In this document: piece by piece, positions 11,545-22,200 of the stretch
Numbering within the stretch: position 1 is the first letter of the stretch
How the letters are laid out: each line of letters starts with the position of its first letter
NCBI GenBank assembly: GCA_008638375.1
Contig: CM018032.1
Location: 4,560,501-4,624,500, forward strand
Length of the DNA: 64,000 bases
DNA from: Nyssa sinensis
Taxonomy: Eukaryota; Streptophyta; Magnoliopsida; Cornales; Nyssaceae
Direction of reading: 5' to 3'
The notes under the pieces: model-generated
What the model was told of the DNA's origin: nothing
The model's database searches: none
Seen by the model: the letters and a program-made list of their open reading frames with translations, nothing else
Program-made: the position numbers and the translations under genes

Positions 11545-11956
11545 TGCTAATCCTAAGATTTTCAACCAAAGACATTTTAGTAATTTTAATGATAACAAGA
11601 CATTGTTATGTGGACTAATATTTTATCCAATGATAATACAAGTAGATTATCTAAGTCAAAGAAGATGGTTGACAAAGTCCATTAATCAAAGAATTCCACT
11701 CAAAGTACAAGCAAATGGACATATTAAAGTCTAAAGAATAAAGAGAAGACTTTGTTTTTCCTTTATTTTAGGTTTTGAGTAAATTAGGTTTTGGATTGAT
11801 CATTAAATGCAAGCTCTACATATTTAAATGGTCAACTTGAATCAATCATAAAATAATTTTTCAAAATAACATATTGATATACTTTAAGTTTTGAAAGATC
11901 AAACTATTTTCTTTTAAAAAAAATACTGGTGAAAATAGGCAAAAAAGTTTTGATTT
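11545..11956 (+). repeat. Truncated 3' LTR of the Copia element
   Basis: It begins TGCTAATCCTAAGATTTTC and follows the 5' LTR for its first about 475 bp, with one deletion of roughly 40-60 bp relative to it. The similarity ends near 11956. About 1 kb of LTR, including the GTCGAC-like motifs, is missing. Confidence 0.7.
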
Positions 11957-12600
11957 CTTAATAAGGACATATGTAAGAAAGCGATAAAGAATAGATTCAA
12001 TAACTAACCTCGCAATTAAGGTACAAATTACATGTCTAGTCTTGTTTTAATGTTTGCCTGAGTGCAAGCTCTGTCAACAAGAGACTCTATAAACATCTTA
12101 TTTAACGACCCTTGAATAGTTGGGAAAGTGGGAATACATACGCTTGATTGTGTATGCTTAGTACTTCGATGAGCTTTTATTGGTTAGAACACGTGTAGTC
12201 TACCACATTGGATCACTAGTATGTTTAAATTTCATTGGCAGGTGGAACATAAGACTTAGGAATGAGTTTTTAGGATTCTAGGCATCCTTAACACTGTAGG
12301 CGACAAGACTTCAGAAAATGATTTATTTAGATAGTTTTCTCAATAGTTAATAAAAAGGTGAAGCTAAACACACTCTCCTTTTATCTTATTCACTCATTTT
12401 TATGATACATGAGTACGAGTGTATGAGTATAAAAATGGTTGAATTGGAGTGCATTTGACTCCACCCTAATACAATTATCAAGAGTTATATTTACAAATGG
12501 TTTTGGATGATTGGCTTTTATTGCATTCTCACTAAAAAATCATTTGATTTTGATGGCTTAATCTCAGTCCTTTGATTGAAATTAAAATCTCTATCCAATA
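11957..12600. other. Unassigned sequence after the truncated LTR
   Basis: I see no gene, no recognisable element ends and no coding similarity in either strand. Confidence 0.5.
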
Positions 12601-13290
12601 AGAATGGTGACAGGATAAGTTTGGGGCGAGGAATCTTTTCCCAATTCCATCCAGGGAAATTTTCTTTTCCCCAATCCCGTTTAAATCCTGTGATAAGCGA
12701 TGATGGGTTCCTATTTATTTTTAAACATTTATTTATTTACTTATCTTATTAAATTAATTATAATTAACATATTTTAAGCAAAACATTACATGCATTAAAA
12801 TAAGAAATATGCATATTAATAAAGAATTAGAATGACATTTTTTTCCAATATTATAACTCTATCAAGTTTGTATAAATCCTTAATAAGTGACTAAAAAATA
12901 TCATCATAAATATTAACTATATAACACAAATTTTTTTTTATTATTTTATTTTATTTTATATAATGTGGTCGAGCGAGGTGCTTTCTCGCTAAACCCATCT
13001 CAAATCCTAGCAGGAAGAAAAAGTTTTTTCAAACCCATTCCATTAAAAATAAGATTGACAAATTTTTAATGGGATGGATTAAATTTCCATTCCTACATTT
13101 GTGAGGTGCCTTCTTTCCAAACTTACCTCAAATCTTAATATATACTATATTTGCAAGGTGCCTTCTTTCCAAACTTATTTCAAATCTTAACAGATAGAAA
13201 AAGTTTTTTCAAATTCATTCCATTAAAAATAAGATTGATAATTTTTAATGAGATGAATTAAATTATCATTCATACACTTTAATGTCTATA
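12600..13290. repeat. Repeat-derived DNA with internal direct duplication
   Basis: A unit containing GAAAAAGTTTTTTCAAACCC occurs at about 12975-13100 and again at about 13149-13280. A partial third copy, centred on GGTGCCTTCTTTCCAAACTT, lies between them at about 13101-13148. The stretch before it has the C- and G-rich phrasing of a dispersed plant repeat. Confidence 0.65.
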
Positions 13291-14700
13291 AATAGAGACT
13301 ACATTTTGGCTTATCATTACTTTGCAACTAAACACATCCTTTACTCCATCCAGCTTTCTGTCACATTGTCACCCTACACTTTCTTACCTCGTCCAGTTGT
13401 ATATCCCCAAATTTGGGATAACACCAAGCTAAAGGCACAATGAAGACAAAATTCATAGGAGGAAAAAGAACCATTGACCCAAAATTCTGAAAAAATTCAT
13501 TTGAGGCTAGTCAATGTCAAATTCATACTTTTCCTCCCCTCTTCCCTTTGCAAGTCTCTACTTCTAAGAGGAAATTTTACCATTTTATCTCAGCCGATTT
13601 ACAAAACATTTGAAAAATCAGCTTATTTTTCATTAAGAAGTCAGTGTTGAGATCCATTTAAATAAGAAACAAGGCATTTTTTTTTTGTAATTATCCAAAA
13701 TAAAAAAATGTTATTTTTGCATTCTATTTTACGGAAAAAGTTTGGTGAAAAAATAATATTACGTTACTTTTACTGTAATTTGAGTAACATTATAAAATTA
13801 ACATAAATCTCGCAAAAATAAAAAAATTACAGTGATATTAGTATCATTCTACTATTTTATTAAACTATTTTCTCTATTTCACCTATATCGAATGTCTCTA
13901 TTTATTACCCTCCAAGTTTTTCAATAATTTGAAGTTACATAAAACAGATTAGAATAAAAGCAAAATAAGAAATCTAAAATAAGGTTGTACATATAGCTTT
14001 TGCATGTCCTGTAAACTAAAGTAAACCACTCTCCTAAATAAAAAAAGAATGTTTATTAAAACCCTCCAAGAAATTTATAAAGTTTCATTTGAATATGTGA
14101 TTTAGTGTAATTATATTTTTCTACCTTATGATTTTATCACTGTTTCAAATAACATTTTATAGTTTCAATTAAAACAATCAAATCCATTGATTTACAAAAA
14201 AAACACTTCAATCTAAAATGTACACTTAAATTAAATTAGTAGGATCTTAAGACTTTTAATATTTATAAAATTTCGAGTATAATAGTATCACTTTTACTTA
14301 TGATATATATGTATATATATATATATATATTTTTTTTTTGTGTTAGAAGAAGTGATATTTCAATTTTATCAAACTAATTCACTCTTTAACTATTACAATA
14401 CATATTACAGGACAATTTTAAAACGTCATTTACAATTGAACTGAATTGAACTAAAATGTATTTATAAATCAGGAGATTCAATTATTACAATTGAAACTAT
14501 AAAATCTTACTTGATACTCAAGAAATAATAAAGTATAACAATATAATTAATTTTTTATTTTATTCACGTGATAGTTTAAAAAATATAATTATATTAAAAA
14601 ATAATATATAAGAAAATAAAATATTTACGTAGCACCAATTTTTTATTTTTGAATAAAAAGTTAAAAAATTGAATGAAAATCAAATTTTATTTGTTCATTT
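13290..14700. other. AT-rich upstream region of the kinase gene
   Basis: I see no gene. An AT-rich imperfect hairpin is possible at about 13745-13860, where ACTGTAATTT pairs with AAATTACAGT. A (TA)n tract is at 14307-14330. This should contain distal promoter sequence, but I cannot define elements. Confidence 0.5.
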
Positions 14701-14819
14701 TAAAATTAAAGTTACATGTTTGACCGAAAAAAATAATGACTTCCTTGCATTCCTTATTATGACGTAATGGTGTGTAAGAAGAAATCTAGAACTTTTCCCC
14801 AAGATAAAAGGGTAAGGAG

Positions 14820-15180
14820 AGAGAGAAATGAAGCCGAGTCTTCCCCTTGATTCTACTACTCGGCAGCGCGTTTTCTCTCTCCTCCCAACGGCGTTTACTA
14901 GTCTTCTCGCAGTCTCGCTCCCTCTCCGTTCAACCATCACGACTACATTTTTGGTCTTTTATCATCACCCATTGCGTCTTAAAATTCCACAAAAATCATA
15001 GTAGAGAGAGAGAGAGAGAATACGTTCTTGAATTCTCTCGGCTGTTTCTGATATAGCTTCTGCAAATTTAACAATTCAGAGAAAAAGAAGAGAGAGAAAG
15101 TAGAGAGAACTCGAATTTACTCAATTTTGATACTTCTTTGATCAATCCCTTGTCACATACTTAGATGGATCGAGCTTTCA
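14820..15180 (+). promoter_or_regulatory. Probable core promoter and 5' UTR of the MEKK1-like gene
   Basis: The base composition changes here to CT-rich and GA-rich leader-like DNA, including a GA run at about 15005-15020. An in-frame stop at 15139-15141 fixes 15181 as the first possible in-frame ATG. No canonical TATA box could be placed with confidence. Confidence 0.45.
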
Positions 15181-15212
15181 ATGCATCGCATACCTCGAAT
15201 TTTTTTTCATAG
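15165..15212 (+). CDS. uORF of 15 codons overlapping the kinase start
   Basis: ATG at 15165 opens [15 protein letters not shown] and stops at TAG 15210-15212. It is out of frame with the kinase ORF and overlaps the first in-frame ATG (15181). It ends 16 nt before the second in-frame ATG (15229). The 15165 start has T at -3 and G at +4, a mixed context. Whether it is translated depends on the transcription start, which I cannot see. Confidence 0.45.
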   Translation: MDRAFNASHTSNFFS

Positions 15213-16232
15213 CTACAAAGGCAAAGACATGGAGTCGAAGCAGAAGCGAAGGGGGCCGAAGCTCGAGCGCCGTAATGCTGTGAAGAACATAGACTACGAT
15301 CCGAATACATCTGTGTCGTCGTTGTTTGATGAGTTGTCACCTCGTCGGACTCGATCGCTCGATTTATTGCCTTTGAGTGATAAAACTAGCTTCAGAGTTG
15401 AAGGAATTGATGGGGAGCTTGATATAATTTGCCAGCGTTTAGGGCTTTCCGGGCCGGAAGACTTTGATATACCACCGGCGGCATGGGAGGCGATGAAGGT
15501 TCGGTCTACTTCAGATCTTCTTCCGAGGTCTCGGTTCCTTCGATCAAACAACATCAATCCTTCCCAAGTGGGGGATGAAGGGGCTAGTGAGTTATCAGAT
15601 AGGTTAGCGGATATTGTGGTGCTTAGTGATGTAGCCGAGGGGCAAGGTGAGTCTATTGAGTCGAATGAGTTTATTGAGTGTAGCCTTGACGACGGCGGCC
15701 GTGCTTCTAAATTAGCAGATAGGTCAGGCGACAGTGTTAAGGTTGGTGATGTAAATGAGGATCAGAATGATTCTGTCGAATCAGTTGGATGTCCGATTAT
15801 TATTGAGTCTACTCGTCTTGGCGGCGGTGGCATGGCCCCAATTAAGGGTGTTCGACCGCCTGTTCTTGCTCCTCCACCAGGAATTTCACTATCAGTTATT
15901 GATAATACGTGCTCGACCTGGGATATATTGAAGTCTTTTGCGCCGGACGACAGTAGAAATTCGTCTTTTGTTATTCATGGAGAGTTCAGTTCTGATGATG
16001 ATGAAGTTGATGAAGATATTGTGAAGGAACAGGAGCTTAGCCTGATTGCTAATCTTTCCGAGTCTTGTTCGTTCACGACAACATCCAATGATGATGATTC
16101 TTCTAGTTCCACCACGGAGCCCTTGTCGAACATTTCGCCTAATGGTAAATTCAGACGCATTATCAGTTATTGGCAAAAGGGTGAGCTTCTGGGACGCGGA
16201 TCGTTCGGATCAGTATATGAAGGGATTGCTGA
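15181..16232 (+). CDS. MEKK1: MEKK1-like exon 1: regulatory N-terminus and glycine-rich loop
   Basis: It encodes residues 1-350 plus two bases of codon 351. The donor is GA|GTAAGT at 16233. The start is taken as the first in-frame ATG. M17 at 15229 has a better context (G at -3 and +4) and begins M-E-S-K-Q-K-R-R, so it could be the main start. Confidence 0.9.
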
Positions 16233-19200
16233 GTAAGTGCTATTCATATTACTTTTCTTGATTTTCAGTGCCATAGAAACCTTGAGCACTTTTTTATTGC
16301 AGTTGTTCGTGACAATCCATTTTCAGCATAGATGATTATCAGCTTCTATTCAGTATGCCTCCCAATTTGGAAATTTTTACCGATCTCTCTCTTTTGGACT
16401 CTTGCTTCTATTACATTGTTTACCATGGAGACGTTTTTAAAAAATGCCTATAAAATCCAGAAAATTGGCATTGTGGTATATTTGTCTGCGAACTACTTTA
16501 TAAGATGGCGTCAAAATATCTGAAATTATGTGTTTATTCTATTTGTTTCTAGTCTAGTGTAAAATAGAATATTTTGGGCAGGAACTAGCTTGATGGCATT
16601 AGATTACTCGAAGGTCATTTCTTTTCCTGGCAATTTAATTTTGCATGCATGAATTTTCCTGATAGGTTTAATCTACTAGAAGTAAGTCCTTCCTTTTCTT
16701 TAAAATTCAAACAATGGTGGGGATGATGGAGGACCTTGGTGGGATTAACCAACTCCTAGTGGACTAGTTTGATCTTTTTCCTTAGGATGCCTTTGATAGA
16801 ACCAATGTTGGGCACTTAGAGTCAAGTCCTATTATTGTTGAGGAAGTGGGTTGGGTAGAAAGATTGTTTGATATTGAAAAGCTCATAGCGGCAGTGTTTA
16901 TCTTGATCAGGCAAGGATTATTTGATATTAAAAAACTTATGAAGGCATGTTATCTTGATCAGGGAAGGTCCTGTCCAGATGTTTTAATGATGATGCCCTT
17001 CCAAGATTGTGGGGACGGCTCGAATTTGATTAGAGTTTATGCTTCAATAATGTGATAGAATATTCAGCGATGCAGTGCAGTCTTTGTTTCTTTTATTGTC
17101 ATGGTCAAAGATGTTTAAATTGAGCAATTTTCGGCCTATAAGCCTTGTTTGGAGCATTGCCAGGATCATTAGTAAAAGTTGTGGGCTTCTGATATTTCTT
17201 GGCATGTCAGAATTCTCTTTCAGGTTGTTTTTTGCAAATACTTAGTTAATCTTGCTTTTAACCTACTGGTTAGCAAAAGTATTGATCTTGATTTTAACCT
17301 ACAGGTTAAAAAATGTGTGGAGGGTTGTATGAATTATGAAAAGAAAGAGTCATGCTAAAAAGTTGATCATTTTAGTCTTGGGCCAAGATGAATTGGTTAG
17401 TAAAAGCTATCAGTATGCATATTAAAATTTATTGTACATGATGCAAGATAACAGTTGAAAACTCATAATATTATTGACATAGTAACAAAATAAAGACTGG
17501 ACACCACTACTGTTAATATAATAATAGTGGCCTATGGTTAAGGTATTTAGAAATTGATATAGTAATAATGGGGGTTTGGTTATTAAGAAATTTGTAGAGT
17601 TTAATCAAGCTCTTCTTGGCTAGTGGTTATGGAGATTCGCAAAGTTGCAATTATAGAGGAGTGCGGTGAATGGAAAATATGGGAGTGCTTGGGTGGTTGG
17701 GCTTCTAGGGAGGTGAGTTCTTCTCATATCGTGAGATTGTGAAAGAGCGTCATGAAGAAATGGGGGGAGTTCTTGAGACTAGTTTGACATGACACTTGAC
17801 GTGTTGAGTTAACTCTTAAAGTGAGATTGTTGGATGTTTTTCATCTTCTAGTGGATATAGAGGGTTTGGGGGTGGACTTTGCAACTTTTTCTAGGGATGG
17901 AGGCTCAGAAGCATAGATACGACACGATACGGACTCGCAGACAAGGACGAAGCTAGCAGGGGACTAGGGAATTGCACACCCCTCATTTTTTTTTATTTGC
18001 AATTTTTTTGTACTTTTCAAGAAAAACTCAAATACACCATTTAGTTTATATTTTTGTTCCCCCTAAATCTAAAATTGAATTGCCCCCCCTCAATTTTTTT
18101 TTTTGTACTTTTCAAGAAAAATTCAAATACACCCTTTAGTTTATATTTTTGCTCCCCCTAAATCTAAAATTATTCATATTTCAACCTTATTTTAATTTCA
18201 ATTTAACCCCTTAATGAAACTTTTATTGATGTTTTAGAATTTTTTTTGTATTGCATAATTTATTTCTTTGATTATTATTTTGGTCTAATTTATAAATTCT
18301 TTTATATCAATAAATTTGAAAATTCTTGGCCCCGTCCCTGCTTTCGAACATGACAATTCTAAAAAAAGTAGAACATAGTTACATTAGAAATACGTTGAAT
18401 ATATATATATATATATGTATTTATTTTTTATATGAGCATATAATAAAATCTAGCATTATTTCAATTAAAATTAGTATAAAAAGACAGAAGTCACAAAAAT
18501 ATTATTAAGATTTTAAAATACTAAAGCCGCTAAATAAAAATTTAAGAACTTCATTTAATCATTAACATTCATGATTCAAGTTTCAAAACAAATTTACTAA
18601 CTACTACATATAACATATATATGTATATATATAACCGAAAAAAAGCAGAAGAGAAGAGGAGAAAAGGAAGGAAAAATCTATAAAAAACGAGTACTAGTGT
18701 GTACTAATATGTCATAATGTGTCTATAATATGTCCAGAACGTGTCCGAAATTCAGAAAAAATAAAAAATTTAAACACTTTTTTGGATCGTCCGACATGTG
18801 TCTAGAAAGTGTTTGAGAGTGTCGGTGTCTGACACGGACATGTAAGCCAAAATAGAGTGTCCGTGCTTCATAGAATGAAGGGATTTGGAGACCTAGATTC
18901 ACAAGGGATTTTCAGGATTCTATGGTGTATTTTCTTTGCATTTTGTTTGATTTGGTTCAATGTGTTCTGGTGAGATGGGGTGGGAGAGATTTGGTTCACT
19001 GTAGTGGTGCATCAAGGGGTTCCATACTGCACGGTCCTTTTATTCTCATTTTAGGGGCTTTCCCTTGGGCATTTGGTGCTTAAAGGCTCCTTTGAAGGTG
19101 GCCTTCTTTGCTTGGGCAGCACTATTGCTTGCCATTTGCATCATTGATAATTTGAAGAAGAGGGGGTCATCGGTTGGTCAAGTGGTCTTGTTTATGCGAA

Positions 19201-22200
19201 AGGGCCAAGGAGCCTGTGTCTTTTTTTTGTTGCGTTGCCACGTCGTGAAAGATCTTTGAAGCATCCTTTTTTTGAGGATTTTGTATTTTTGGTTGTTGGA
19301 GTTCTATACATTTACTATTGATTCTTTTACAGCGTTTCTGAATGATAGCAGGCTATGATTTTTTTTTGGTTTTTTGGTTCTTTTATAAGATTTTGTGTAC
19401 TTCTCATGGATATGAGTTGCACCCCTGCTTCAGTGCCTACAGTGAATTTTTATTACTCATCAAAAATAGTCCGCCATGGTTGATGAAGCTCACGTAACAT
19501 GAAATAGACTCAATAGTAAAGGCACTGGTGGTTTGACTATTGGTAAATTGCTTGTAGAGAATAGAGGGCTTGCTGCGAAGTTGCTTTCAGGATTGCCCCT
19601 GACACTGATTGGTATCTACACTTGATCATCATGTACTGATATAAAAGGCATCAAGACTGGGATGCCGTTCTAGTTAACTAGGATAATCACTGTTGCTCAT
19701 GGAAATCTCTTTTGCTGGTCTCAGTTTCTTTCCTCGTCTACATTACGTGTTCTTGATTGGTTTGGTTTAGACTGCTATGTGGTGGGTGATTCTTCCTTAG
19801 CTTTCATGTCCCCTGCCTTTCTGGGCTTATGTGGAAGGCTGGAAGATGAGGAAGATTCTTGTCTGCTCCATATTTCTTGTGATATCCATCTTTCCATGTT
19901 TCCAACATCATTGAAGACATCTTTTTTTCTATATATTTTTTTCCCGAATAGATAGAAGTATCACTAAAGAGAACCCCTGCGGGGGGAGGCAAATCCATGT
20001 ACACATGATGTATATAAAAGGCTATATGAAAAGGTTATACAAAAACTAGTCTCATATCTCCTAAAAAAAGCTACAGAAGTGCCAACCAAAAATGAAGAAT
20101 TCCCCATAAAATTCAAAAGAATGAAGAATGCAGCATTTAATGCTTCAGTTACTCCATCAATGGAATGTCTGTTCCTCTCATTCTAAATGTATCACCATAG
20201 ACATGATGGGTCCATTTGCCACACTAATTTAGTCCTTCAAAGCATGAAATATTGATTTCGACACAAGCCGATGCACTCCAAAGAGGAAAAAAAGGGAAAG
20301 GCCCACAGCTCCCCAGCCATTGGAGAATGCATCAATGAATGAGTCAGAACCTGTTCATCCCTTTTGCTCATGCAACACACACTTCATAATACTTCCATGA
20401 GAAGGGTTATTTAAGAGGAGTTTAAATAATTCCTTTATGACCCTATAAATTAATGCCAAAGTTCTTTCTATGCAGTTGAAAAGGTACTAAGGATTCGTGC
20501 TGTGTATTAATTTCTGTTTGGTGTTCATTGGGGTGTTCATTGGGTTATGCCACCAGCTGTTGTTGATTTGTTGGCATCATGGTCCACTGGATGTCTTAGA
20601 GGTAGAGCTCGAGATGTGTTTACGGTGGTGGGAGTATAATACATGGTAGGAAGAGGAACATAATAGAAGGAATTTTGAGGATACAGAGATACCAGTATAT
20701 AGGTTAAATGAAGTTTTATTAGATAAATTTTTTACTTCTGGATTTCTGGGGTTTTCGTGGACTCCTTGTTTGTCTTTATAGAGTTTTTGGGAGAGTTGAG
20801 TTATTTAGTGGGGACACAGTCTATCTGTGGATACTTTCGTGTACATGCATTGCACCCGTTAGCACTTTTTTATTTGAATACATAAGTTTACTTATCGTTT
20901 TCGTTTTGGATAAGTATAATATATATAATTTTTTTTTCTAGTTTTGTTGGACAAAGTGAATCCATTATGGAATTCATATTTTTATTTTTTCTTTAATTTG
21001 ATGCCAAAATAATTTTTTTTTTATATTTTACAAACAGAGATGTTTACACTGGATTTGGTTAATCTGAATTCTGATGTGGTATATGCATTTTGTTGAATAG
21101 TAATTTTTTATTACTATTATTGTTTTGCAGCGATGGAATCTTTTTTGCTGTGAAGGAAGTTTCTTTGCTTGATCAAGGAGATCAGGGAAGGCAAAGTATT
21201 TACCAACTTGAACAGGTGAGACAAGCTTAAGAATATTGAGGTGTACTTGTACTATCTCGGCTATTTTGTTTTTAATAGTTCTTGCCTGCTAAGATTCCCT
21301 TTTTTCATCCCCCTTCTATTTGTTCAGGAAATTGCTCTTCTAAGTCAGTTTGAACATGAGAACATAGTTCAATATTATGGCACAGATAAGGTACTACTTT
21401 CTTTGTTTTCATGTTGGCTTTTTTTTTTTTTTTTTAATTTTTAAATTCACAAAGATCTTCTAATCCTTTGAATTACTGAGAAAAGAAAAAAAAATTGATT
21501 AATTTTATTTTTGAACACGTACTCCTTTTACATGAATGCTTCTATTGTCATATTGTTAGTTCTAGCAATATTTTCTTTATAGATAGAGGAGTTTTCATAA
21601 AGTAGCACCAATGTGAGAACAAAAGAACTAGAAAATTTGATGCCAAATATAGAAGAGCTTCTTAGGTGAGTTAATCAGCTGCTTTGTTAATCTTTCAGAG
21701 GAAGAATTTTTAGGCAGGTCCGCAGACACATTCTTGCATTTGGCCTTTCTTTGTGACTAGCAAACTTGTCTACTTACATTTAGTTATACTGAGTGAGTCT
21801 CTCCACAACCTTTCTGGTGAACCAAGGAGAAATGTGGAAATTTTGTGGAATTCTAGAAGAAGATACGATATCCCAATGTTGTGAACCGGAATTTGTTGCT
21901 GCCTGCATAAGTGATAACATTATTCTGCCACATCTCCAATTGTTATGAGGTTAATTCTGTTCAAATTCACCTTCAGTCCAAAAAACTGCCTCAAAGCACA
22001 TCAAAACACACCTAAGTTATTTCAGCTGCATATCATTTACCTCACAAAAAATAGTTGTATCATCCGCGAATAAGAAATGGGAGATTGACAGATTAGCTCC
22101 TTCTGCTCCATCAACATAAAAGCCACTAATCTATCCATCTCAACAGCCCACATTAACAGCTTGAAAATTTTGTGGATTATATGTGGACTTAAATGCTGAG

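Larger units (their letters stand above)
3337..11956 (+). mobile_element. Decayed Ty1/Copia LTR retrotransposon with an extra 3' ORF
   Basis: The order is 5' LTR, tRNA-Met type primer binding site, gag, CCHC knuckle, protease, integrase, reverse transcriptase, RNase H, an additional ORF region, polypurine tract and a truncated 3' LTR. Integrase before RT is the Copia order. The long LTR of about 1.45 kb and a further ORF after RNase H recall the SIRE/Maximus group, which is an inference. Every coding domain has stops or frameshifts, so the element cannot be autonomous. The two LTRs are clearly diverged by base changes and indels, which suggests an old insertion. No target duplication can be seen because the right end is missing. 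Confidence 0.85.
16700..19470 (+). mobile_element. L1-type LINE remnant in intron 1, itself interrupted
   Basis: Degenerate + strand coding traces appear in the expected order. Near 16850-17010 is an RT N-terminal segment (E-V-G-W-L-E-R-L-F-D-I-E). Near 17130-17200 is a broken R-P-I-S-L-like region. Near 17600-17760 are W-L-W-R-F-A and K-Y-G. At 19055-19250 is a zf-RVT part ([12 protein letters not shown] and N-L-K-K-R-G). The 3' end near 19468 finishes TTACTCATCAAAAA. The RT palm is largely missing and 17908-18869 is a separate insertion. Confidence 0.6.

Noticed and set aside
16332..16523. 63-codon ORF in intron 1 right after exon 1
   Set aside because: It lies between a good donor and the next exon, is hydrophobic by chance and has no family pattern.
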